From NCBI RefSeq assembly GCF_000315625.1, contig NW_005434657.1:486608-550607 (forward strand): DNA of 64,000 nt, read 5' to 3'. The notes under the pieces are model-generated. The model searched no databases. It worked only from the letters and a program-made list of their open reading frames with translations, and was not told the origin of the DNA. Shown in pieces: positions 34,423 to 44,896 of this stretch. The stretch's first letter is position 1. Every line of letters starts with the position of its first letter. The position numbers and the translations under genes are program-made. This DNA is from Guillardia theta CCMP2712. Its lineage: Eukaryota > Cryptophyceae > Pyrenomonadales > Geminigeraceae.

Positions 34423-35266
34423 CTAATTTCCTTCAGCGGCCTTCTTCTCGGCCGCCTTCTTCAGCCACATCTGCATCCTGGCCTCGATTGCAGCATCCTG
34501 CGCCAAGAAGTCAACCAACATCCAAAAAGCACTCTCACATGCACATAAGGTACACAAGGCACAGCACACGAAGACAGAGCAGAAGGGTCATCATCACTGT
34601 CGCAAACTCTGACGTTACCTCCTCGGCCTTCTGCTTCTCACGAGCCTCCCTGGCAGCCTTCAGCTCGGGATCCTCGTCGAGCCAGCTGGTGGACTGCTTC
34701 TCGAACCCGGTCACAGACTTGTCGATCCATGCAAGAGGATCCTCCTCCTTCTCCATGTCCTCGGGAGCCCCCCATGCTCCCTCCTGCACTTTGTAAGATG
34801 GCTTCACAGTGGTGATGTCATTTCCAGCAATATCGGTAACCTGTCCAACACTGAGGTCATTCTTCCGTGGCGCGTCCTCAGATCTCAGTACCTTTCCTCC
34901 ACTCTCTGCTGCTCTCTTCTTCATGTACTCCTCGAAGCTTGCGGGCCCCGTCGGAATCTTGCCCGAGGCTCCTCCAGTTCCAGAGCCACTCCAGTCATCC
35001 TTGGATCGCTTCTCGATCGTCTCGAAGATCGCCTTGGCTCCTCCGCCGAACCCGTCTTTGCGATCGATGGGCTTGCCGTTGAACTGCATGTTGAGAGAGG
35101 ACAAGCATCCTGCATGATTGTCAGGTAAACCGATACGACAAGATCGGAAGAGAAGCGGGAGGAGCCTACCAGATGTTCTGAGGCTGTTGCGAAGCGGAAG
35201 TGGAGTCGGTGCGAAGGCTTCAGCGATCGCCAAAGCAGTGACAGCTACAGCAGAAGTTCTCAACAT
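34423..35266 (-). CDS. Predicted plastid-targeted protein of unknown function
   Basis: The start is taken as the ATG at 35266 (MLRTSAVAVTALAIAEAFAP), giving a short hydrophobic signal peptide followed directly by AFAPTPLPLRNSLRTSG. The phenylalanine at the predicted cleavage site, in an AFAP context, is the bipartite plastid-targeting signature of red-lineage secondary plastids. The mature part, after an intron at about 35172-35112, is hydrophilic: FNGKPIDRKDGFGGGAKAIF, EEYMKKRAAESGGK, DPLAWIDKSVTGFEKQS, and a Lys/Glu/Ala-rich C-terminal helix. The last small exon (about 34496-34423) encodes EARMQMWLKKAAEKKAAEGN and the stop. No enzyme motif was recognised. It is convergent with the LysM gene, the stops lying about 200 bp apart. 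Confidence 0.75.
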
Positions 35267-36159
35267 CTTGGTTCCTGTACCACAAGTCAATCATCTGTGA
35301 ACCTCTCTTATAATGAAACATTGGAAGTCAAGTCATCGTGTCGTGCTAGAGGCGAAGGTCGAGGAGCACAACAGAGGTTTCGCATCTATCCTGTCGCCCG
35401 CTCACTCTCTATCTTCATAGTGATCCTCACAACACACTTGCTTTCTTCCTGGAATGCTCTCTACACGGTGGTATGTTCGTTTGGCGTTCTCAATCTAGTT
35501 CCCCGCTTCTCAAGCAACCATACAGTATTCTGCATTGCGTATTTGTTGCAAAAAAGAATTCCCCAAAGGGCTTGTTGAGACATTTCGGATGTGTGTATCT
35601 AAATGTTCTTGTTCAAATTCAAAAGTTAGCAAGTAAATCTATAATTTGTGCTAGTTTTCATATATTTTTGTGGGTCATTGGGCCTATTTTACAGCTATAG
35701 ATGACCCCCAATTTGTAAGGGCGGAACCACCCCTACTAAGTACCCTACCCACGGACACTCGACAGGAAGAATGAGGGTAGTCTGCTGTAAAACTTTTGTG
35801 CCCTCGGGCGGACTCCTCAGTGATCCCGCGGCGGGCGGCCGCCGCGGGCGTGAGCCCCGGGCCGTGGAAGTTCCGGCTCAGGCTAGTAGGTGACGGCCCG
35901 ACGGTGGCGGCCCGGGGGCCCGGCCGCGGCACTGGCGGCAACGTGGCAGAGCGGCGGCCCCGGGGGGGCTGCGGCGATGCCCTCAGGGCCTGGGGGCCCG
36001 ACGGCCGGCAGTACGCCGGACGGTCCGATCCCGAAGTTCAGGACTGAGCGACAGGGGGGAAACGGGCTGTTGGGCCAGTGGGGGCTCAGAGCCTCCCGGC
36101 GTACTCAGAAGTATTCAGTACATTGACACAGTATGATTCCTTGACATTCTATTCATTCA
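35267..36159. other. Intergenic region with a very GC-rich island
   Basis: About 35500-35700 is AT-rich, followed by a short ACCACCCCTACTAAGTACCC-type stretch (35725-35755). From about 35800 to 36060 the DNA becomes almost pure G+C with repeated GGCCCGGGG and GGCGGC blocks, unlike all neighbouring genes. Open frames across it have no domain or codon structure that I recognise. Confidence 0.5.
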
Positions 36160-39100
36160 CTATTCACATCGTTGATCGCGAAAGACGCGGTAGTTCTTGT
36201 GCCCTTTCTCGCTTCTCAGGTCCATGAAGCTCTTCAGCACAAGCTGCAGCTCACAAAGGTGATTGTCGACAAAGAACTTGCGTGTGTAGTCGTTGCTGAC
36301 GCGAATGTTCAAACAAATGTCCCGGTAACCGCCTGACTTCATCGAGATGTAGCTTTGATCAAACCTGTTCTTAACTCGTGCGATGTAGATCGCTGGGTCG
36401 TCTCTGATGATCTCGACGGCTTGCTTGAGCTTGACGATGTCCTCAAACACCAGTGCATACCGCACAATGTCCATGAGACGCGACACGTCACCGTTGTAGG
36501 ATCGAACTACCTTTTGGATGGCGCGGTGGACGCTCTTGAGCACAGGTCGTCTGATCAAAGCTCTGCTCTCAGGGTCTTCGATGGTCTCTGCCCAGGAGAT
36601 GTATCGCTTGCCCCCTCCCACCTCCTCGTCCACGAGAAAGAGACATTCGCATCGCGAGCCCAACTCCTTCATCTTCTCGAAGAAGACAGGCTGAATCACG
36701 AGAGCTTGCGCATAGAGCTGCTCTAGCGAGTCGATCTTCAGGTGCCAGGGAACAAACGTCACTGTCCTCGTCACCTCAATGATGGACGAAAGATTAGATC
36801 CCCGTTGAATCAAACTCGGTCGTCGTTGAGACGTTCCTCCTCTCCGGCTGTTTTCCAACCCGATGGGCGTGCGACGCAAGCTTCCTGCCGTCGACGAACG
36901 CGGCAAGTGCTGGACGACCGACGCCTGCACTTCGATCTTGGCGACAATGTCGTTGAGCTCCGCCAAGTTGACTGGGTCTCGCGCAACCTCCTTCCACAGC
37001 TGGTGATATTGCTGAATGTCTCGCTCGATCTTCTTGAACGACTGAAAGAGCAGGTACTGTCTCCACACGTAGAAGAGCAGCCAGGCAAAGAAGAGGAACG
37101 TGTGGTTCGGTCGCAGTGTGACGAGAGTGATACTCAGGTGCCCTTCCCTCAGGTCGATCAGGAGTGTGTTCATGAAGGATCCAGCGACGCAGAAAACAGG
37201 CATCAAGGTCAGCGTGTGCTCTTCTTTGAATTGCATGACAAGTCCATAACCCAGCTCCAAGACGCCCCACAGAAATGATTGCCAGAACCCGAGGGTATCC
37301 AGAGGAGTGAACACGGCGATGACAATGTCAACAACTCCTGCCACATGGAACGCGCTGGCAGAGGCTGTCTTGCCCAAGAAGATGAAGCCAGCACAGGCAA
37401 GCGCAGCAGTGCCAAAGGTCGCCGTGAGTCTCAGTACCATTCCGATGATCTCACCTACGGCCTCCCATGAGATTCTGAGATCGAAGTGATACCGTTGGTT
37501 CCGTGTCCTGGTGATGTTCGCGACCTGAGAGTGACAGAGCTCGGTTGTTGAGCTCAAGGCGCAATCAAACTTTGAAATCAAGGTCCAACGAGCTTCGCTC
37601 AAAGCAGTCGGATCCACCTCCAAGCTCTCGTCGCTCACGTGCATTTCAAGAGCTAGAGGATCATGAGAGAAAGAAGAGTTGGATGAACCTGTGTAGAACT
37701 CCCATCCATTCACGACAACTTGCCTGTCAAATGAGTAGAAGAATTGAGTTCCTCTCGACGCCACTAAGGTCGGATTGAACCTCTCACAGTCTTTCAAGAA
37801 ACCTACCCCAGTGATGGATGCATTCTTGACATGGGGGGATCTTACTCGTAGCACAGTGATGCGGGCATGAGAAACATCGTAGCGCCGATTTTTCCAGAGA
37901 GTTACGATTGCAAGATTCTTGTTCACGATCCAACTTGCGATCATGATAACACCTGTCGCTATCAGGGCAACCTGAAATAGGCGCTTGCGAATCACATTGC
38001 TGAGAGGTCTTGAGGAAAACATTACACTTGCGGTCTTTGCATCTTGGACGCCAGCCTCTGCTGAGTGGATGAGGTAGTCTAAGAAGCCTCCTGGCAACAT
38101 TCCCTTCCCTGCTATGAGGAGCGGACTTTGAGCGGCGATAGCCGCTCCACTTGAAGCTTCACTCCTGATCCTTGCTTGCATGAAGAAAGAGAATGTTTGC
38201 AGAAACTTGCGACCCTGCTTGATGAGCAAGAGAAAGTTGCTTCCGCGCCCTCTGTCGATTCGGCGACTCTGCAGCACAAGCTTCCTGTGAAGGTACTCTT
38301 GATGCTTAGCGGGAGATATCAGAGAGTGCATCTCCATCAGAGCAAGACGAATCTCACAGATGTGTCCCAGCAAGTTGGTCTGAATGGCCACGTCGTGAAT
38401 GAAGCAAATGTTTATAGTGATATCTCGGTACCCGCTGCAAGCGCAGGAGAGGCGATTTCTAATGAAGACAACTTCAATCTCGTGATCTTCCATGATTTGT
38501 TTTAAAGCTCCATTCAGGTCTTCCAGGTTGTCAAAGAAGATGCTTTGTCGCACCACGTCAGTCAACTGTGAAACGTCGCCATTCAAGAAAGTTAGGATTT
38601 TCTCAACCGACCTTTGAACGTTCTTGATGCTTGAGAAATATACATTTTCAACCACTGGTGAAGATTTATCCAAGTCTTTGTACGGCACATACTCTTTCCC
38701 ACTGTTGTTGGCGTGCTCATTGCAACAATATCCTCTCCAATCGCTGCCGATCGCGATGACCTTGCGCAAGAAAATTGGAAGCACAACAACTGATCTCGCA
38801 TACAATTGATCCAAATTTTGCACAGGAAAGGAGGGCACAGAGTCTGTAAAAGAGCTGACTGAAATCGAGATCATCGAGTCGATCGGGTGTATTTTCGAGC
38901 TCCTCGAGCTCCTGCGACTCAGTTTACCGGCAGAAGGCTGCTCCATCAGAGATGTCGGCATCATGAAAGTATGCTTGCAGTTTGGAATAGACTTGGTTGG
39001 ATACACGGCGAAGAAGTCATTCAACACTCGGTCAGTTTCTTGAAGCAAAGCTTGCACTTCAGGTCTCGCCCTGATTGTTTGCCAAGCAGAATCGAATTGT

Positions 39101-40041
39101 GCCGCATCTTCTTTCATCTCTTTCGAGGCAGTTGCTTTACGCGAAATTTTCTTCACTAGTGCCAGAGTGAACAATCCCAGAGTAACCAGTAAATATACCC
39201 TGAATGTTTTGTTCAAACCATGAGCTATCACTCTGATACACAGAGAAGCTTCAATCAGCTCAAGAACAAACGCCTCCATGAATAGAATGGGGCAAGGAAA
39301 AATGAAAATGGTCTGTTGCATGCCATCAGATATCGTCAGCAATACAAACAAAGATCAGACTCACCACAAAGAACGATACCAAGCAATCATATGCCGCAAA
39401 ATTAGAAGAATTCCCGTTCGATCCAATGTAAAGGATGAGGTTTCCAATGCCATCAATCAAGCCGGAATAAGCAATTATCTACAACATTACAACGTGTTAA
39501 AGGTAAGATATCATGAAGAAAAGTAGTCGTTTACCCGTTTTGGAGCCCTAGTGCCTCCGTAATAAGCAAACATTGCAGACAAAATCAATGCAAATCCTTG
39601 CACCTCCAACAGAACGAAATGGAGATTTTCGTCCCAAGCACAACTTGCCAGACTGAAGTCAATCCATGTTGGATTTCTTTGATAAGGAGTCTGGATCAGA
39701 TCTGTATTGACCTTTACCAACCGATGTGGGTAATCATGATAGGGCATTGACATCAGGTATGCATTGACAACCAAGTAGCATCCAACAATGAACGAGATTG
39801 CTTGAAACATAGTGTGCGCATAAAGAGCAGTTAAAGGTTCTCTGTAGAAGAATGTGGAAAGCAAGCTCTTCTTGTACAGGTCTTGTAAACCGAGCTTGGA
39901 GTTCAGGTGATCTCCTGGCTCAAGCATGTACAACAAGGTGAAGTGCTCTTTCAGTTGTGCATCGAGCAACCTTATCGGATCTTGCTGAGAACAAGAGTTG
40001 TCATTATTCATCGGGGTTTGAGGTAAGGAATCGATCTCCAT
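36160..40041 (-). CDS. Multipass membrane protein with two RelA/SpoT-like domains (1257 aa)
   Basis: Three exons, all phase 0: 40041-39535, 39478-39365 and 39312-36160. The N-terminus has several hydrophobic segments (AISFIVGCYLVVNAYL, FALILSAMFAYY, VYLLVTLGLFTLALV). The first cytosolic module contains NGDVSQLTDVVRQSIFF, VVFIRNR, GYRDITINI and CEIRLAL. A second set of membrane segments follows around residues 600-870. The second module, near the C-terminus, has NGDVSRLMDIVRYALVF, ARVKNRF, GYRDICLNI and CELQLVL. The order D-(I/V)-V-R, KNR, GYR-D and CE-(I/L)-(R/Q)-L parallels the ppGpp synthetase core (D-x-x-G-(I/V)-R, KDY, GYRS-H, EIQ), with the Glu kept but the GYRS-x-H histidine replaced. 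Catalysis is therefore doubtful; nucleotide binding is possible. I know of similar domains in algal and oomycete predicted proteins, function unknown. Confidence 0.72.
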
Positions 40042-42444
40042 TGCTCTGGCTGAGCTGTATACTCAAGTAAAGGGCACATCATAATGCACGTTTGTAGCCT
40101 TCCGCACAGCCATCGTCGTCTGATACAAACAAGCGTCAGTTTGTCATCACGAGAAGCATATTACGATTCATGAATTCATTCGTTATGATCGAGTGCGTGG
40201 TATACAGTGTCATAGATTACACACACGGTTGTACCATCCCTATCAGGGACAGTGACTCATCCAACTGCTTATCTGCTTCCTCATCCGTTTGCTCGTCTAC
40301 TTCTTAAATCCATGGTGTGTTCACACATATCTGAATCTAAACCTCATCATCGTCTCTCTCGTCCACATGGCGCTATCCCTTCCATTCCCCTCCCAAGGAG
40401 CCTGCATCCCCTTGCAGTTGCGGTTCCTTCATTTCGCCGCGGTCTCTTCACTAATAATGCACGGCTAAAATCCTTATAAAAGAGCAGGAGCTAAAAATAA
40501 AAGGGTTCTGACAGTCAAATGTTCAGGGGACTTCCGACTCACCGCTGTCTTCCTGATCAATTCATAGGAGAGCTTCTAATACGATCTGCTGCCCCCATAT
40601 TACCAGCTATGCCTTTTGGACACTTTCAGATTTGACTAAAAGAATTCATCATCATCCTGTTGAGCTGCTGATGGCTCCATTGTTGCCTTGATGGTACCGC
40701 TACCCCCATCAACCTGCGAGAGAGAAGGGGTAGTGTACGGACAAGGGGACCATCCTGCGCGCAGTTTTAAAAGTGAATGAAGAGATCTCTTCTATTCACT
40801 GTGTCCTCGTACTGATTTTTAACTTAACTTTGAGTAAAGCATTGAGCTAGAGGTCGGACATCTCCTTCACTCAAAGTCGCGGTTTTTAGTTAAATCATCA
40901 CAGTGAGTCTTTTAACTCAACTTTCAGTACTGATTTGAAAAGTTTAAGTTAAAACTGGTTCAGTCACCAGGCTCCGAAGTCCCGGGCCGGGCGGGAGGCA
41001 TTACGTAATGTCGGCCGAGGCAGTCCGAGGCACACACGGGCCCCGGGCTCCGAAGCTTTACGTGAGGCAGACGTCTAATGGCAGCGAACTTCCGAATACT
41101 CAAAGATGTGGTGGCTGGCGGATCGCTCGGCGAACAAGGAAACCCCCGGGCCGGGGCAGCGCTGGACTCCGACGGCTCTCGGCCTCGCAAGACCGTACGT
41201 CTCAGGTGATCCGACTTGCAAACGCATCCGGTCCAGGATCTTTCGTCAGCTCAAGGCCTCCCTGTCCTTTATGTCCTGAGTTGGACCATTCCCCCGCCGC
41301 GCATATAGTATGGCCGCCGCTGAAGGAATGAGATAGACGCGTACCGGAATGCATCCGCGATGATGGCAGTGACGTTGTAATGTTGTAGATAAGCCAGCTG
41401 GGACATAAAGCCTTTCTCCTTACGAGTGCTGGGGCCGTGGGCATTCAATCATGAGCCTGTTCCTATTTCATACTACAACCTGAAGTTCATGTCACTGTCA
41501 AACCCCTTGCGCAGCCGAATATCATGCCACCATCGTGGATTCCGCGTACTCTTTGCTGCTCATGGCGAATGTATCGTGTTGAGCTCGCCAAACTTGCAAA
41601 CACTCGTTGCTTAGACCCTGATGATAGCTTGTTCCATTCGAATTCTTCGATTGAGACAACAAGCCTGTCGACCGGCTGGCTCACGCTCCAAAGAGGTGAT
41701 CTCACTCAGTTGGAGCCTTCGATTCGCAGCGAGCGATTCGCTCCCTGTGTTCATCTCCTCGCTTGCTTCATCCACCCGGACCTGGAGTCAAATAGGGAAA
41801 GGAGAAACTTAGTAGCCAGTCATCACGGCGATCAATGCCTACCCAAACCCAAACATCAGTTAGTTCGAGCTGAGAGCGAAGCAAGACAAGCCAGGCAAAG
41901 TAGGGATCTTGGCGGAGGTCACCCACCTCCTCCGACTCAATGAAATGAGGACTAGCCCTGTTGGAATTGGCCCCGAATGCGGGAGCAGGCAAGAGTCGAG
42001 GGGCGACCGGGCAGGGCAAAGTGAAACCTCTGATGTCTTGGTAAGGAGTACAGCTACATGCGGGAAATGTACCATGAAAGAGGTTTAGTCATTTTGCGAC
42101 TGTATTGACCCATTCTAGAAACATGGCCATTCACGGCGACTGCAAAGAGCCCTGGGCCTTTGGAACACAGCGGCCCTAACGAAACGCTTGTGAGCATCAG
42201 GGGCCTTCAAGTGAGATCAAGACGTCAGGAGGATCTACTTCGATGGCCGCTGATCATCGTCGGCTCGTAAACCATCGCTCCTGCTCTCAGAGGTCCGGGG
42301 GGAACACGAATCATCACAACGATCGGCGTCCTTGACAAGTCGCTGGGCACGCATCCGTGAAAGGAGGAGAGACGAGGGTTAGTGCCCGTGCGAAAGGCTG
42401 TGGAGATGGGGTATTGTCAGTGTTGGTATTGGGGATGTATTTAT
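40042..42444. other. Gene-poor region with a GC-rich island
   Basis: No gene is supported here. From about 40780 to 40970 there are several AGTTAAAA/TTAACT stretches. About 40975-41180 is a GC-rich island with two copies of GGCTCCGAAG flanking a palindromic ATTACGTAAT. Open frames at 41426-42020 on both strands show no domain, and the sequence between 42100 and 42400 may hold further remnants of the pseudogene to the right. Confidence 0.4.
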
Positions 42445-44107
42445 TCAAGGCACTCCATCCTCACCGCGGGTCCACCCGTACTTTGTAAGTATACCTCTGT
42501 TTTCCACATTCCTGATTCTGAACGTGTAGTGATTCTCCTTTGGAACGACAAATACAACCTCAACCTTCCAGGTCCCCCCTTCCTCAATGCCCAAAGATTG
42601 CAGACAATCATACATGTACCGCAATTTCAGGTCATGTGTCTCCGCAATAGTTATCTGTATGAAGCGCACCAGCTTGTCATTCGAGTCCACAAACCTTGCT
42701 TTCCCTTGCTTCAGAGTACCATAAAAGCTCTTGGAGCAAGCGTCTCTGACTCGCCTTCTTCCTCTGACCTGAGGGTTACCTGCAGCCCAGCCTCGCTCGT
42801 CCTATCCGAGCAAAGAACAGCATCTCAAACAAAATCCCCCGAAGAGAAGGATTCTCAGTCATGCCAGGGAGCTCCTCAATCTTCCTCACAAACGATTCTC
42901 CGAGCTTCTTTGCCAGCTCCCTAGCAACAAACCTGCCGCGACAAAAGCCCAGTACACTTGGAGTCCCATTCGATACTTCCCATGCAGCCGATGGACAAAC
43001 TTTTTTGAACGGTCGCCCATGCTCTTGTCAAAGAGCGCCTGGTAATCAGAGACAAAGTCCATCGCTGCAAGGAGATCTTGGATCGCTTGATCTGTCTTTC
43101 ATCATTCAGTTCGAACATATGGCGGCAAGAGCCTCCAGCAACATCTAACCTCCATTCCATCACACTAGCCACACTCATGTAGAACTTGTCGTACGTAATG
43201 GCCTCCAAATACTCCTCAGTCCAGTGTCCACGAGTACACCATCAACTCCTCTACCTTCTCAATTCTATCTAGCTCGATATTTTTCTTTGCTCGAGAAATC
43301 ATCGACGTCGTGGTCACAACCCGCCGGTTGTTCCGGTCCTCTTCTTGCTCCGGGACCATCCTCTAAGGACTCTTCTTAGCGACTCCTCTGCACCATTGCG
43401 TGGCAAGTCAGCAATTCTCAAAACTCATTCATCGACTTGTAGCACTTGAACTGAATTCCAATTCCACATCCGCACGCACATCACCATCCATCCCTCCTCT
43501 ATACTCAGCGATTGTACAAAGGACATGGTCGTCATCGACTTCCCCATCCCTGGAGGGCCTAGTAGGATCCAACCCAGACGCCCGGCCTCACACACTCTCT
43601 CCTCAATGAAATGCCACCACTCATTGAAGCATTTTCCTGCAGTAGAGCATCCGCTGCCTTTCTTGTCCAGAGCTGTCCTGATCCCAAAACGATCCACTTG
43701 TCCTTCTCCTGGTACCCTACCGCGTCCCCTCCCTCTCGGAGACCTCTCCAACCTGCTCGAAGGTCCTCCTCCTTCTTTCGTAGGTTCTCCTTCTCCTTCT
43801 CTAGTTTCTCCTCCTGGTCCGCAAGGTCCTGCAGAACATCCTTCCAGTGTTCCTTGTTTTCCCGTTCGAGATGAAATTTCCGCCTTGCCTCTGCCCTCTT
43901 CTCTCGAAGGTCCTCCTTCTCTCGAAGAACCCTCTTCTTGTCCTGCTCTTGTCTCTTGCTCTTACGCGCGGGTTGCTCATCGTCACCCTCATCTTGTCTG
44001 CCGTGCCGAGTTTGGCCCGGGCATGTGAGCCCCCACGACGGTGTACGACCAGGCAACTTCGTCGTCCGAACGTTGAACCAGGCACTGGCTAGTACGCTGG
44101 GCGGCAC
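42445..44107 (-). pseudogene. Decayed Crinkler/RHS-type P-loop NTPase with nuclease-like C-terminus
   Basis: Reading the minus strand from 44107, one frame gives a charged coiled coil (REKEDLREKRAEARRKF, LADQEEKLEKEKENLRKK). It is followed in a shifted frame by CFNEWWHFIEERVCEAGR and a Walker A motif GWILLGPPGMGKSMTT (about 43560). Further downstream the protein continues in alternating frames: TEEYLEAITYDKFYMSVASV, DFVSDYQALFDKSMGDR, FVARELAKKLGESFV, MLFEMLFFARIG, and finally FVDSNDKLVRFIQITIAE with LKLRYMYDCLQSLG. This layout is typical of the Crinkler/RHS family: an NTPase followed by a restriction-endonuclease-like fold, spread in oomycetes, fungi and many protists and often multicopy. 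At least three frame changes without plausible splice sites suggest decay. The intact family function is poorly known. Confidence 0.6.
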
Positions 44108-44310
44108 TCCGGCTGCTGGGCACTGCGGCAGCGCTGGATGTTAGATGGCCCGGCGGCCGCTCTCGCCGAGTCGGCCACGAGTCCGACGGTCGGCCGGACC
44201 GCCTGGCCGGCCGACGGCGGCGCGGCCGGGAGTGACTGCAAGATCACTCAGCGAAGGCCGGGCCGGCGGCCCGCCGGCCGCCCGGGCTCGAAATCCGGTC
44301 ACCCTCCGAG
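43990..44310. other. Extreme GC-rich island
   Basis: Repeated GGCCGG/CCGGCC and GCCCGGGC blocks, with very few A/T bases in 44145-44290. It overlaps the 5' end of the decayed NTPase and has sharp borders. Similar islands occur at 5479-5560, 35800-36060 and 40975-41180. Confidence 0.7.
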
Positions 44311-44896
44311 CCTCATCCCCCCATGACTGCACGGGTGGGATCCTGGGTGGGATCAGGGGTCTGATGCTGGCTCTGATCAGGGGTGGTTTAGTGGTTAGAG
44401 GGATGGAGGGGAGAAGGGGTGGTATGAAAATACATTGTTTGAATACGATTGGAGGGGTGGATGAAAATTTGACAGGGAAAGCGTTCAGAAAGGTGGGTCC
44501 AGCAGTCTTAGGGTACTGCGTCATAGGATCTTCGATGAGACTCCTGGTAGGTACCATAAATTTACTTGATAGAGCTCTTTTAATATATTACATGAAAGAG
44601 ACGACTGTTATTCAACGACAGGTTGGACAAAGCTTCGGGGGGAGGGGGTTATTTCATGAGGGGTATGGGCACTCAAATATTTTTGGGTGATCATGGGTGG
44701 GGTATGTTGATGGTCGGGTGGGGTATCTAGAAGGGGGTTGGGGAGGGGGGTTGGAAGCAAGGCGGAGAGGAAGATAGGAACAAGAGGCAGGGGAAGGCAT
44801 CGAAGTACACTGCCGGAGGGACGAGAAGCATAGAAGTTCTCGTGGGGAGCAAGAGCAAGAGGGAAGTCGACATCAGATCGAGTGGACAAGGCTGTC
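44108..44896. other. GC-rich island followed by GGGGTA-type DNA, upstream of the TPR gene
   Basis: About 43990-44310 is an extreme GC island with repeated GGCCGG, CGGCCG and CCCGGGC. It passes abruptly, near 44320, into G-rich but AT-containing sequence with GGGGT(G/A) blocks up to about 44760. The nucleoporin gene starts soon after. No exon was recognised. Confidence 0.45.

Noticed and set aside
39313-39351. ATG at 39351 as the start of the RelA/SpoT-like membrane protein.
   Set aside because: It lies in an intron; two upstream exons with membrane segments join in phase 0, giving a start at 40041.
41426-42075. Short open frames on both strands as genes.
   Set aside because: No motif, no consistent splice sites, and mutual overlap; best read as noise in a gene-poor stretch.
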